Numbered from the stretch's first letter, positions 16,428 through 24,496 are shown. The stretch: 64,000 nt of DNA from Phocaeicola massiliensis B84634 = Timone 84634 = DSM 17679 = JCM 13223 (GCF_000382445.1 NZ_KB905472.1:1348276-1412275); one strand, 5' to 3'. Numbers and translations: made by a program. The notes: a model not told the origin generated them from the sequence alone.

Positions 16428-17267
16428 TTATTTTTGTCTGTCGCTCGTTGTGGCTACCACGCCCCTGAAATAACCGATGGATTCGGCAATTCCGATGAAC
16501 GGATCCTTCATGTTGCGTTCGTGCTCCAAACTGACGACGCCGTCGTAGCCGGTTTTTCGGAGCATCCTCACGAATCCGGGGATATCAAGGATTCCCCGGC
16601 CGACCTCAACCGAATATCCCGCTTTTGAAGCTCCGGTGACATCTTTCAGGTGAATGTCGAACACGCGAGAGATGTATTTCTCCAAATCGGCGACCGGGTC
16701 TTTTCCGTTGCGTCTGTCATGACCGATATCCAGGCACATGCCGATGCGCGGGTCCAAATCCTTCACGTTTTCCCAAACGTCGTCGGCATCGGGATAGAGC
16801 GGCATGTCGGGGCCGTGCAGGTGGATGGCGTAATTGAAATCGTATTCCTTCACCTTTTTATCCAGATAAGGAAGCAGGTCGTAGTTTGGAACGCCGACGA
16901 TCAGCTTCACTCCAACCCGTTTGGCATACTCGAATGCGTTGTCGATTTCCTGCTCCGTTTTCATGTAAATCGGTCCCACGGCATAACCGGTAACTCCCTT
17001 CGATTTCAATTTCTCGTGGAAATCGGCAATCTGTTGGTCGGTGCTGTTGAACGGCAGATGAAAATCCTTGATGCAGAGGTAGTGGACATCGCATTTTTCC
17101 AATGTCTGCAAGGTCTTGTCCAAATCGAAATTCACGAAAGTATAACCCGCCATTCCCACCTTGAATTTCTCGTAGGTGTCGGCAGCCGGTTGCGGTTCGG
17201 GTCGATCTTGCGCGCTGATCATCATCGAAACGACGATTGCGGATAAGAAGAGGAGTAATTTTCTCAT
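16428..17267 (-). CDS. Secreted sugar phosphate isomerase/epimerase-like TIM-barrel protein
   Basis: A 279-residue protein from the ATG at 17267 (an in-frame TTG at 17276 is less likely). Residues 1-20 are a signal peptide (MRKLLLFLSAIVVSMMISAQ). The rest is an AP-endonuclease-2/xylose-isomerase-like barrel, with ARVGVKLIVGVPNY-like strand 3, NYAIHLHG and GMCLDIGHDRRNGKDP, where His/Asp/Glu bind a metal, and VVSLEHERNMKDP at the end. It probably acts on a sugar or inositol derivative in the periplasm; the substrate is unknown. It is divergent from the sensor kinase and lies beyond the recombinase truncation, in higher-GC sequence unlike its neighbours, which suggests donor chromosome carried into the island. 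Confidence 0.85.
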   Translation of the reverse strand: MRKLLLFLSAIVVSMMISAQDRPEPQPAADTYEKFKVGMAGYTFVNFDLDKTLQTLEKCDVHYLCIKDFHLPFNSTDQQIADFHEKLKSKGVTGYAVGPIYMKTEQEIDNAFEYAKRVGVKLIVGVPNYDLLPYLDKKVKEYDFNYAIHLHGPDMPLYPDADDVWENVKDLDPRIGMCLDIGHDRRNGKDPVADLEKYISRVFDIHLKDVTGASKAGYSVEVGRGILDIPGFVRMLRKTGYDGVVSLEHERNMKDPFIGIAESIGYFRGVVATTSDRQK

Positions 17268-17442
17268 GACTTGCAAATGTTTTTACGTGTACGAACACAA
17301 ATGTACGATTAAATATCATATGCAGGCAATGAATCAAATGTTTGTTATAGATATTTACCTTAATAAATTTAAAAATCACTTTTGTTCAATAAATCCCCGC
17401 TTTTTTCGTTACTTTGCATGCGGATTAAACGGATATGTCGGC

Positions 17443-18576
17443 ATGATTGATTTCAATTCTCATCAATGGATCAAGTACGGTTTTGTTGCTTTTGCAGTGG
17501 CCATTGCATTGGCTTCTTTGTTGTTCTCCAACAAATTGGTGCGGGAACTGACCATCGAGGAGCGCAACAAGATTGAAATCTGGGCAAAAGCCACCGAGCA
17601 TCTCGCCACCGAAACCGATAACAGCGACATGAACCTTGTGTTGCGGATCTTGCAGGGCAACACCACCATTCCGGTTATTTTGTACGACAAATCGAACCGA
17701 AGTTTCATTGTCAACAACATCAAACTTCCCGACAAAGGGCGGGACAGGTTTCTTCAAAAGAAAATGGAGGCATTTTCCAAAAAACGAAATGCCATTGAAC
17801 TCACCGAACTCAATCAATCTCTTTATTACGATGATTCCTACACGCTCAAGCAGTTGCAGGTTTTTCCCTATGTGCAGCTGGCGGTGATAGCATTTTTCAT
17901 CGCGCTGGTGTTCTTCGCCCTTCGCAATTCGTTGAAAGCGCAGCAGAACCGGGTGTGGGTGGGATTGTCCAAGGAGACGGCACACCAGTTGGGAACGCCG
18001 ATTTCATCGTTGGTCGCGTGGATCGAGTTTTTGAAGCTGAAAGATATCGATCCCGCTCTATTGTCCGAAATCGACAAGGACGTGCATCGCTTGGAGATGA
18101 TTGCCCGGCGTTTCTCGAAGATCGGTTCCGCCACGGATCTCCGGCAGGCAGATTTGCGCGAGGTTGTCCGCCGATCGTTAGGTTATATGGAAAAGCGGAT
18201 TTCCGATAAAGTGCGGATCGATCTGGATTTTCCCGAACATGGGGTGACGGTTACCGTGAGCGAGCCGCTTTTCGATTGGGTGATCGAGAACCTGTTGAAA
18301 AATGCGGTGGATGCCATGGGCGGCGAGGGAACGGTTTTGTTCCATATTTCCGAAAGGCGGGGAAAGGTGCTTTTGGATATTTCCGATACTGGAAAAGGTG
18401 TCCCGAAATCACAGTTCAAAACCCTTTTTTATCCCGGATTCACCACCAAGGAGCGTGGTTGGGGACTTGGCCTGTCGCTTGTGAAGCGGATTGTGGAGGA
18501 ATACCACAAAGGAAAGATTTTTGTGAAGGAATCGGAGCTTGGGAAAGGAACCACGTTCAGGATGGTGCTGAAATGA
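17443..18576 (+). CDS. Membrane-bound sensor histidine kinase
   Basis: A 377-residue kinase from the ATG at 17443; longer in-frame starts upstream cross the divergent promoter region. Two membrane helices (about 9-28 and 143-163) flank a small periplasmic sensor domain. The H-box is SKETAHQLGTPISSLVAWIE (His near 181), followed by N-box ENLLKNAVDAMG, G1 DISDTGKGVPK and G2 GWGLGLSLVKRI. It autophosphorylates and would signal to a response regulator not present nearby, so it is orphaned in this island. The stop is 9 bases before the point where hxlR resumes. The start region has a TTACTTTG -7-like box at about 17409. Confidence 0.9.
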   Translation: MIDFNSHQWIKYGFVAFAVAIALASLLFSNKLVRELTIEERNKIEIWAKATEHLATETDNSDMNLVLRILQGNTTIPVILYDKSNRSFIVNNIKLPDKGRDRFLQKKMEAFSKKRNAIELTELNQSLYYDDSYTLKQLQVFPYVQLAVIAFFIALVFFALRNSLKAQQNRVWVGLSKETAHQLGTPISSLVAWIEFLKLKDIDPALLSEIDKDVHRLEMIARRFSKIGSATDLRQADLREVVRRSLGYMEKRISDKVRIDLDFPEHGVTVTVSEPLFDWVIENLLKNAVDAMGGEGTVLFHISERRGKVLLDISDTGKGVPKSQFKTLFYPGFTTKERGWGLGLSLVKRIVEEYHKGKIFVKESELGKGTTFRMVLK

Positions 18577-18585
18577 TTATATATC

Positions 18586-18645
18586 TTAATTAGCTGGGCA
18601 TTAGAAAATTATCAGGTCATCATGCGCAATAGAAAACGTGTATAG
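18586..18645 (+). pseudogene. hxlR C-terminal 19 codons, right-hand fragment
   Basis: TTA-ATT-AGC-TGG onward encodes LISWALENYQVIMRNRKRV then TAG. It completes the HxlR protein cut at 8546: SLMPYINN joined to LISWALENYQ restores the family's C-terminal helix with its conserved Trp. The bases CT occur at both junctions (8545-8546 and 18585-18586 in register), as would a 2-base target duplication. Confidence 0.8.
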
Positions 18646-18699
18646 CTATGTTCATGAGAATGCAATTTTAAGGCTTAATTTCCATAATTCCCATGAGAA

Positions 18700-19968
18700 T
18701 TATATCTGAATTGTCAGTATCTCCTTTAAATCAGACAGATAGTTACCGCTCCGGAACTCGCTCTTGGCATGCCAGGCCTGCTTCTCTTCGCCCTCCACGG
18801 CCAGATGTATCTTCCGCAGACCGAAGCGGTGATTCAGTGCATCAATGCTTTTCATGAGCTGCATCCGTTCCGGTCGGTTCTTTACCTCATCAAAGAGATT
18901 CTGCTGGATATAGGAAGCATCCGTGATGTCTCCGAGAATGACTCCCGTCTTCTTGTAGCTGATTCCTTCCCGATAAATCTCCTTCAGCACACTCAGCGCC
19001 GCCTGTGTAATCTCAATCGTGTCTGAGGTCGGCATAGGCAGGATCCTCGTCTGCCCGTTGGAGTACTGAGTAAGGTCCTCCCGGAAGCGGTTGCTCGACA
19101 CAAAGACCGTCACGGCCGAAGTCAGCGAGTGCTGTCCCCGTAGCTTGTTGGCGCAGCTGGCCGCAAAGCTGGCGACCGATGCCTGCAACGCATCATAGTC
19201 CGTAACCAAATTCCCAAAGCTCCGACTGGTACAAATGGTCTGCCGCTGCGCTACTTCCGAAGTATCAATGCACGAAATACCGTTCAACTCCTTCCACGTC
19301 TGCCATCCCGGCTTGGAGAAGTGGCTGCGCACCCAACTTTCCTTCTTGTCGGCAAATTCCAAAGGAGTACGGATGCCCAGGTAGTTCAGCTTGGCAAGGG
19401 TCTGTTTACCAATTCCCCATACGTCAGAAAGGTCAAAGAGCGCCAACGCTTTCCGGCGCTTTTCTTCATTGTCTATCATGCACACTGAATGGTAGCCTTT
19501 GTACTGCTTGGCAAACTTGCTTCCAATCTTCGCCAAAGTCTTGGTATGTGCAATTCCTACACTAACCGGGATGTCCGTATAAAGCCGGACCTTCTCCACC
19601 ACTCCACGCATATAGTCCTCCAAGTCATGATATTTCTCTAGACCATCCAGATAGAGGAAGGATTCATCAATCGAATAGACTTCTGAATGAGGCACAGCAG
19701 ACCGCAGAATGTTGTTCACCCGTTTGGACATGGCCGCATAGAGATACATGTTCGTAGAGAACAGCTTCACTCCATAGTGCTGCACTATATCCTTCTTCTT
19801 GAAGATGGGGTCTCCACGACGCAGTCCCAGTGCCTTGGCTTCCGGAGTCAAGGCCACAATGCAGCCATCGTTGCAGGAAAGCACGCAGACGGGCTTTCCG
19901 TTCAGTCCGGGATGGAAGACCTTCTCCACGGAACAGAAGAAACTGTTGCAATCGACTAAAGCAATCAT
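18700..19968 (-). CDS. umuC: Y-family DNA polymerase V catalytic subunit, UmuC-like
   Basis: A 422-residue translesion polymerase. The catalytic motif I is ALVDCNSFFCSVEK, motif III EVYSIDESFLYLDG with the adjacent Asp-Glu pair, and ISVGIAHTKTLAKIGSKFAK follows. A helix-hairpin-helix (DVWGIGKQTLAKLNYLGIRT) and a C-terminal DUF4113-like tail complete the UmuC architecture. It copies damaged templates. It lies 27 bases after the umuD-like gene in one operon, so it is probably damage-inducible through the operator near 20725. Mobile elements often carry umuDC-type genes. Confidence 0.95.
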   Translation of the reverse strand: MIALVDCNSFFCSVEKVFHPGLNGKPVCVLSCNDGCIVALTPEAKALGLRRGDPIFKKKDIVQHYGVKLFSTNMYLYAAMSKRVNNILRSAVPHSEVYSIDESFLYLDGLEKYHDLEDYMRGVVEKVRLYTDIPVSVGIAHTKTLAKIGSKFAKQYKGYHSVCMIDNEEKRRKALALFDLSDVWGIGKQTLAKLNYLGIRTPLEFADKKESWVRSHFSKPGWQTWKELNGISCIDTSEVAQRQTICTSRSFGNLVTDYDALQASVASFAASCANKLRGQHSLTSAVTVFVSSNRFREDLTQYSNGQTRILPMPTSDTIEITQAALSVLKEIYREGISYKKTGVILGDITDASYIQQNLFDEVKNRPERMQLMKSIDALNHRFGLRKIHLAVEGEEKQAWHAKSEFRSGNYLSDLKEILTIQI

Positions 19969-19995
19969 AGGTTGTAGGCAAACGGGTTATAGCAA

Positions 19996-20679
19996 TTAGT
20001 AAACAGGCTTGTGGATGATATATGTCACGACTCCCCAAACACTGAAATCATCGCCCTCGGTGATTTCAATCTCGGGGTACTCGGGATTGGCCGGAACCAG
20101 CCAAAGGGTTCCTTCCTTCCTGCAAACCCGTTTCAGCGTGTATTCTCCATTCAGTTCACAGACTGCAATCTGCTTTTCCGTAGGGTTCCGTTCACTCTTA
20201 TCGACTATGATGATGTCGCCATCATGCACTCCGGCTTCAATCATCGAACGGCCCTGCACACGGATCAAGTATGAAGAGTCCGGGTGTGGGCACAACATCT
20301 TCAATACCTCGATGTCCTGCGCCAGTTCATCATTGTTCAAAGGAATGGGAAAACCGGCCACCACCTTTACATCAAAGAAAGGCAGCGACATCGGCTTGAT
20401 ACGGCTGGTAGGCATCACTTCTCCCAACTGCCTCAAGGCTTCGTCTTCCTGTCTGCTTTTAGCTACTTCCATCTGCCGGATGATACATTCCTTGATGAAG
20501 TCCGTCTTGTTCTCCTGGCTGTCCAGATAGGCAGCCACCTCCTTATCGGCCCGAAAAGCATAGAGCTTGCTGGTGCCATCTCCCTTGGGGCGGCCTGCAC
20601 CTGGTCTTTTACCACCTCTGCCGGGTTTCTGGGGTTGGTTTTCCGCTTGATTTATCACTTGTTTTTCCTGATTATCCAT
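19996..20679 (-). CDS. umuD: UmuD/LexA-like S24 protease with N-terminal DNA-binding extension
   Basis: A 227-residue protein. Residues 1-35 are basic, with an AT-hook-like KRPGAGRPKGDG; 38-75 (LYAFRADKEVAAYLDSQENK) resemble a ribbon-helix-helix. The C-terminal S24 domain has the Ala-Gly cleavage site (VVAGFPIP), the Ser nucleophile in VQGRSMIEAGVHDGDI and the Lys in GEYTLKRVCR. UmuD normally lacks any DNA-binding domain, and at 227 residues this protein is much longer than UmuD's roughly 140. It may combine UmuD and LexA-like repressor roles, self-cleaving after DNA damage. The -7 box TATCTTTG on the minus strand lies at 20701-20708. Confidence 0.9.
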   Translation of the reverse strand: MDNQEKQVINQAENQPQKPGRGGKRPGAGRPKGDGTSKLYAFRADKEVAAYLDSQENKTDFIKECIIRQMEVAKSRQEDEALRQLGEVMPTSRIKPMSLPFFDVKVVAGFPIPLNNDELAQDIEVLKMLCPHPDSSYLIRVQGRSMIEAGVHDGDIIIVDKSERNPTEKQIAVCELNGEYTLKRVCRKEGTLWLVPANPEYPEIEITEGDDFSVWGVVTYIIHKPVY

Positions 20680-20724
20680 GGTCTAAACACTATTTCAGCA
20701 CAAAGATAAGCAGTTTTCCGAATA

Positions 20725-20767
20725 ATGTTATACGCTTTTCAGAAAATCTATGAAAAGCGTATAACAT
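20725..20767. promoter_or_regulatory. 16-bp perfect inverted repeat upstream of umuDC
   Basis: ATGTTATACGCTTTTC (20725-20740) and GAAAAGCGTATAACAT (20752-20767) are perfect inverse copies with 11 bases between. It lies 17 bases upstream of the umuD -7 box at 20701-20708. No T-run follows in the minus direction, so an operator is more likely than a terminator of the upstream gene. Confidence 0.65.
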
Positions 20768-20776
20768 CGTTCGTCT

Positions 20777-21275
20777 AATACACATTGACGACAGGCATCC
20801 GTTTCTCCCTTGCCTTGCGACAGGTATAGGCTGTGCCGCCCTTCGGCTTGCCGTCAAAGTAGGCAATCACACTGCCGGAATGCGACAGCATGTAGTCGTT
20901 CCGTTTGAAATAGCATCCATTGAAGTAGTCTTCACTCAGATGCACCACATCGTCCGCCTTGGAAAGGATATAGGCATAGCGCTGCTGCTCCACCATGGAC
21001 CAGGAAGCGCTCTGTCCCTTGAAGGGAACGACTGCTACCAGCTTCAGCATGGGGATGCTCAACTTGAGGGAAAGGACTTCTTCTGCCGCCATCATGTCAA
21101 AACCGAGCGCCATGCCGCAGTAGAACTTGTTCGCTCCTTGACGGATGGCTTGCAGCACGGCTTCCTTCAGCCGTTCCCTTACTTGTTCTTGATGAATATG
21201 GGAAATTTCTCTATGTCCGGTAAAGGCAACCGCCTTTGCCGTTGCCTTTACCTTCGTTGTTTTCTTTTCTATCAT
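20777..21275 (-). CDS. SLOG-superfamily protein (DUF1273/YspA-like)
   Basis: A roughly 166-residue protein from the ATG at 21275. The start of the fold is AVAFTGHREI, followed by NKFYCGMALGFDMMAAEEVL and a C-terminal strand region VIAYFDGKPKGGTAYTCRKA, matching the Rossmann-like SLOG nucleotide-binding family. SLOG proteins are thought to sense or process nucleotide-derived ligands, often in phage-defence or mobile settings. The gene follows the phosphoribosyltransferase gene by a few bases, and both precede umuDC on the same strand. A joint role in nucleotide metabolism or signalling is possible but unproven. Confidence 0.8.
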
Positions 21276-21277
21276 TG

Positions 21278-21847
21278 TCAGTTCGTTTTTACTTTGTAAT
21301 GGGTCTTTGCCAAGAAGATGCCACTGAGAACGTGTGCGCCCAAGTTCTCCAATTGGTCGGAATAGGTAGCCCAAGTGATGCCGCGGGTGATTACATCGTC
21401 AAAGGTAACAATATTCTTGCCTTTGAACCAAATTTCATCAAACTCGATGATGCTCACCTTGCGGATTTCCTTCTCCAGCTTGCGGTTCTCGTGGATGGCA
21501 AGGCGCCCACCGATTACCTTTACATGCTCGTAGCCGTTGATGGCTCCGGTCAGTTCGCAGACTCTCTCGCAAAATGCCTTGTAGCGGAGTTCGTTCTTCT
21601 CGGAGGTGGATGCCGGAACCGGAACAAAGGTGATGTCCTTGCAGCCATCGCCATACTGCTCCTTTAGGCTTGCTGCGGTCATTTGTGCCACTGCTTCAAA
21701 GCTTCGTCCGTCCTTGAAGTCATATACCATCTGTCTGTCAGCCACTTCCTTTTCGCCGACGTTACGGATGCGTTTCGGGAAATACTTGCAGAACCATGTC
21801 TGAGTTTTTTCCAACTGCTTCTTGAGGTGATTGTCCATGTGTGCCAT
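21278..21847 (-). CDS. Phosphoribosyltransferase-like protein
   Basis: A 189-residue protein (a second Met at 21838 is also possible as start). The PRPP-binding loop is clear: NIVTFDDVITRGITWATYS, with DD followed by T-x-G-x-T. An upstream ITFVPVPASTSEKNELRY matches the PRTase/ComF strand and flexible loop. The family transfers or binds phosphoribosyl pyrophosphate; ComF-type members are linked to DNA uptake. Here it is coupled with the SLOG gene and divergent from unannotated sequence. The start is preceded by AAGAGGGAAAA, shared with the leaders at about 24170 and 45830. Confidence 0.8.
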   Translation of the reverse strand: MAHMDNHLKKQLEKTQTWFCKYFPKRIRNVGEKEVADRQMVYDFKDGRSFEAVAQMTAASLKEQYGDGCKDITFVPVPASTSEKNELRYKAFCERVCELTGAINGYEHVKVIGGRLAIHENRKLEKEIRKVSIIEFDEIWFKGKNIVTFDDVITRGITWATYSDQLENLGAHVLSGIFLAKTHYKVKTN

Positions 21848-21953
21848 ACGCTCTGATTTTTTTCCCTCTTGTTTTGCTGTTTTGCAGCTTGTCCGAAGGG
21901 ATGTTTTTTGCTTTTCTCAGAGTGCTGGCAGCCACCAATTAGGCAAATTCAGG

Positions 21954-21993
21954 GCAGAAAATACGCTCAACTTGTTTGAGGAAGATTTTCTGC
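21954..21993. promoter_or_regulatory. Long interrupted hairpin
   Basis: GCAGAAAAT (21954-21962) pairs with ATTTTCTGC (21985-21993), and inside CTCAA (21966-21970) pairs with TTGAG (21976-21980). It lies just before the promoter at 22000. No T-run follows. Confidence 0.6.
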
Positions 21994-21999
21994 AAGGGA

Positions 22000-22030
22000 T
22001 TTGACGTTTGGTGGGGACAGCCTACCTTTG
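22000..22030 (+). promoter_or_regulatory. Consensus Bacteroides promoter with no adjacent gene
   Basis: TTTG (22000-22003), 19 bases, then TACCTTTG (22023-22030): a full match to the Bacteroides -33/-7 consensus and spacing. The next plus-strand gene starts 677 bases later, so a non-coding transcript is possible. Confidence 0.6.
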
Positions 22031-22300
22031 CAAAAAAATATCCTCGCAGGCAAGATGAGAAAACGGTGAGCGGTCATTGCCTTTATACTTCACAGAGCCG
22101 GATATTCCTCATTCCATTACTGTCTGATGCTTCCACAACACCTTGCAGGCACGATTTGCTTCCTTTTCTACACCATCATACTCACACGGATAATTCCTTA
22201 TAAAATAGTTGCTTCATTTTCTAGAATGGGGGCATTTTCGCTTTGACAAGATAGCCACAGCCAAAATCCTTGTATATCAATTACTTTTATACATCCGTTA

Positions 22301-22370
22301 GCGTTGACAAACGTTGACAAGCGTTGACAAAAAAATCTGCGGCAAAAATTTTATAGCCACCGGTTGACAA
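22301..22370 (+). repeat. Iteron-like GCGTTGACAA repeats
   Basis: Three tandem 10-base units (RCGTTGACAA) at 22301-22330 and a fourth, CGGTTGACAA, at 22361-22370. Ten-base spacing puts the units on the same face of the helix. They lie 337 bases before an HTH gene. Confidence 0.85.
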
Positions 22371-22706
22371 ACTCCGACTTCTCTATTCTATTCTCTTTTT
22401 CCTTTAAAAAGAAAAGATATTGAATTACAGGGGCTTTCGGAAGCGGCTTCAGGCCCTTCCAGCCCGTTGTCACCCTGGCTAGCTTGTCACCACCCCAACT
22501 ATACCGCCGGAAACTGCAGAAGGTGTTTTTTTGATGCAGACCCACACTAAGCGCCATTCTTGGATGAAAGATGGATGAATGTTTAAGCAACCTTTTGCAA
22601 GGGGTATCACAAAATCCCACAAAGTCACCCAAAATCCCTCATTGCATCACACGGAAGCTATTGTCACACAAGAGCTTTCTTCGTAATTTTACTGCATCAA
22701 ACGCTT

Positions 22707-22967
22707 ATGCCTATGACCGACTTGAAGAACACATGGATAGCGATAGCTCCCGACCGGAACTACACCATTAAGGAAGCCTGCCTTTTCCTCGGGGTTCACC
22801 GATGCACCATCTACGACTACATCCACCATCCCGAGCGACCTTTGCCTTTTATCCGGATCCATACCGATAAAAGGGGCATCCTCTTCCGAGGAAGCGACCT
22901 CATTGCCTACAAGGAAGCGGGTCTCCCGAGAAGAGGACGCAAGTTCAAGAACAGCCCTCGTGAATAG
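22707..22967 (+). CDS. Small helix-turn-helix (excisionase-like) protein
   Basis: An 86-residue protein (start at 22707 or the second ATG at 22713). The core NYTIKEACLFLGVHRCTIYD is an HTH of the excisionase/MerR class, followed by a wing (FIRIHTDKRGILFRGSDLIA) and a basic tail (RRGRKFKNSPRE). Proteins of this kind near ICE ends or regulatory regions act as recombination directionality factors or repressors. It is convergent with the minus-strand gene at 23001. The iteron-like repeats upstream may be its target; this is inference. Confidence 0.75.
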   Translation: MPMTDLKNTWIAIAPDRNYTIKEACLFLGVHRCTIYDYIHHPERPLPFIRIHTDKRGILFRGSDLIAYKEAGLPRRGRKFKNSPRE

Positions 22968-23000
22968 AGGACTGTCTTTGAACTTGCCTTCTTGCGGAAC

Positions 23001-23378
23001 TCAGTTCCACTGGTTCCAGGGCAGACCTGCCAACACGGATTTGCCGTCCGCCTCGGCAAGCTGGCAAGCCAAGAGCCACGCATCGGTGCGGATGGCATCC
23101 ATATCGCTCACGGCTTGCCGGAAACGGGAAGGTGCTACGGCACCCGACCGGACCATCCACTCCGAAGCACAGGTCTCCGGCTCAATGGCTTCCACAAAGG
23201 ACTCAATCTCCTTCACCAGGTTACTTACCTTGCCGTCCTTCATTTCTGCCGTGAAGGTAAACGGCACACCGCTCAAGGTCTTCCGGTGGAAGTCAAAGAA
23301 GAGCCTGCCTTCCTTGTACTGAGCGGAAGCAGTCCAACCGAGTTGGGCTGCGATACTGATTATATTTCCATTCCTCAT
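23001..23378 (-). CDS. Conserved hypothetical ICE protein
   Basis: A 125-residue protein of no recognised family. The first half alternates strands (RLFFDFHRKTLSGVPFTFTA), and the second is helical and Ala-rich (RFRQAVSDMDAIRTDAWLLA). No catalytic motif is visible and there is no signal peptide, so it is probably cytoplasmic. It is the last gene of a three-gene minus-strand group (24147 to 23001) whose leader contains a conserved 40-base element also found near 45.9 kb. Its role in the element is unknown. Confidence 0.6.
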   Translation of the reverse strand: MRNGNIISIAAQLGWTASAQYKEGRLFFDFHRKTLSGVPFTFTAEMKDGKVSNLVKEIESFVEAIEPETCASEWMVRSGAVAPSRFRQAVSDMDAIRTDAWLLACQLAEADGKSVLAGLPWNQWN

Positions 23379-23462
23379 ATCTCAGACTAAACCTACTATT
23401 TGAGACCTGCCCGGTCCGTGACGGATAAGGCAGGTCATTTTGTTATCACTCCGTTCTAACAC

Positions 23463-23813
23463 TCATTCACCCATTCTTGCAAGGAACTCCTGCAAACGGC
23501 TGTCACGCAACTTCTTCAGCGGTACCGGCTGGAAGTTCTCCTGCTGCCTTACTTGCAGCTTGCCGAAACCTTGTCTGGTCAAATCCAATTCGATGTCCGA
23601 CAGCTCGTTCAAGGAAATGTAGCCGTACTCGTCCTCCATCAGTCCGATGACGATACCGAAGAGGATGGTGTCATTTCCTTCCTTTTCACCTTCAAGAATG
23701 AACCATCGCACACCACCGAGCGCGAAGATGGCACGGCAAATAGCATCCTTTCCCTTGCCGTCCTGGGAATAGAGAGGATAGCCTTTCAAGGCTTCCTCCA
23801 ACTGTGTTGTCAT
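23463..23813 (-). CDS. DUF2958-family protein
   Basis: A 116-residue protein from the ATG at 23813; a longer frame to 23861 would overlap the upstream gene. It begins MTTQLEEALKGYPLYSQDGK and contains WFILEGEKEGNDTILFGIVI and YISLNELSDIELDL, typical of DUF2958 proteins common in plasmids and ICEs. The function is unknown; the fold seems alpha/beta without catalytic motifs. It is in a run with 23833-24147 upstream and 23001-23378 downstream. Confidence 0.75.
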   Translation of the reverse strand: MTTQLEEALKGYPLYSQDGKGKDAICRAIFALGGVRWFILEGEKEGNDTILFGIVIGLMEDEYGYISLNELSDIELDLTRQGFGKLQVRQQENFQPVPLKKLRDSRLQEFLARMGE

Positions 23814-23832
23814 AAGTCTGCACATAGCTGTA

Positions 23833-24147
23833 TTATTTAGAGGTTGGAAATTCGGGGTCAAAAATCAAGTCACACTCGATGAGCCGTTGGTAGGCTTCTG
23901 CTGAAAGCCGTGATGCCCACTCATTGCGGTCATCGTATCTTCCCTGCTGATAGTTGAGTGCCAGCTGCTTCATGAAGCCGAGGAAAACCTTGAACATCTG
24001 TTGTTGCAGGTAGCGGTGAGCCTTGGTCAGTTCCCTGCCAGTCTGGTCAGGTGAAGACATACTGCCATTCACAAAGTTGGCGAACTCTTGGGCAAAAGCC
24101 TTGTCACGTTCGGAGATGGTTGCTCCGGATAATTCTAAATAGTCCAT
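23833..24147 (-). CDS. Conserved hypothetical ICE protein
   Basis: A 104-residue, mostly helical, acidic protein (DKAFAQEFANFVNGSM, LTKAHRYLQQQMFKVFLGFM). No family recognised and no membrane segment. It is the first gene of the minus-strand group; its ATG follows a leader of about 190 bases that carries the GAAGC..GCTTC hairpin and the 40-base conserved element. The element's context suggests regulated expression, but the function is open. Confidence 0.6.
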   Translation of the reverse strand: MDYLELSGATISERDKAFAQEFANFVNGSMSSPDQTGRELTKAHRYLQQQMFKVFLGFMKQLALNYQQGRYDDRNEWASRLSAEAYQRLIECDLIFDPEFPTSK

Positions 24148-24294
24148 AACAAATATTTTTGATGTTTACGTTTCCGATTCTTTTCCCTCTTGTGAAGCCC
24201 TTTAGAGCTTCTCGGTCGGGAAAACCGTTTTACGTGCATCCCCTCACTGCGGACACCGGGGAGAATAAGGCAAGTGTGAGGACAGAGAACTTTA

Positions 24295-24334
24295 CGGAAT
24301 ACCCAATTTGGTACAAATTGTGGAAGGCTGCCGG
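24295..24334. promoter_or_regulatory. Conserved 40-base leader element, copy 1
   Basis: CGGAATACCCAATTTGG and the following ACAAATTGTGGAAGGCTGCC match 45939-45978 with one difference in 40. The core CAATTTG-NNN-CAAATTG on the minus strand is a 7-base hairpin whose only variation is in the loop. It precedes the minus-strand gene group starting at 24147. Closer to the gene, GAAGC and GCTTC form another hairpin, then AAGAGGGAAAA. Confidence 0.65.
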
Positions 24335-24496
24335 AAAGTTCTCCGTCCAAAAGCTTCAGCGGCACTTGATGTTTCTCCCGTCCGCAGTATCTTTGCACGA
24401 CAAAACGTAAAAAGACCGGGAAGCTCCAAGGATTTACCAGGCATTTCATTCAACCTGGACTCCAAGGGAAAAGTACCTTAGTATAAGCCACCGAAC

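Larger units (their letters stand above)
21848..22706. other. Gene-free 859-bp region with hairpin, promoter and iteron-like repeats
   Basis: Several short frames occur on both strands but none has a recognisable family or good start context; a 93-codon minus frame at 22351-22632 is the longest. The region holds the hairpin and promoter at 21954-22030 and the repeats at 22301-22370. It may encode a small RNA or hold control sites for the flanking divergent genes. Confidence 0.6.

Noticed and set aside
22301..22370. CRISPR or tandem promoter
   Set aside because: The units are 10 bases with no spacers; TTGACA resembles a sigma70 -35 box, but that consensus is not used by the Bacteroides housekeeping sigma factor.
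22351..22632. 93-codon minus-strand frame as a gene
   Set aside because: No family recognised, no promoter box upstream, and it overlaps a plus-strand AT/GC-skewed stretch; it may be chance or an RNA gene shadow.
24159..24410. Plus-strand 83-codon frame sharing TEYPIWYKLWKAAG with one at 45839-46114
   Set aside because: The match is confined to the 40-base leader element and its hairpin; outside it the two frames are unrelated, so DNA or RNA conservation is the better explanation.
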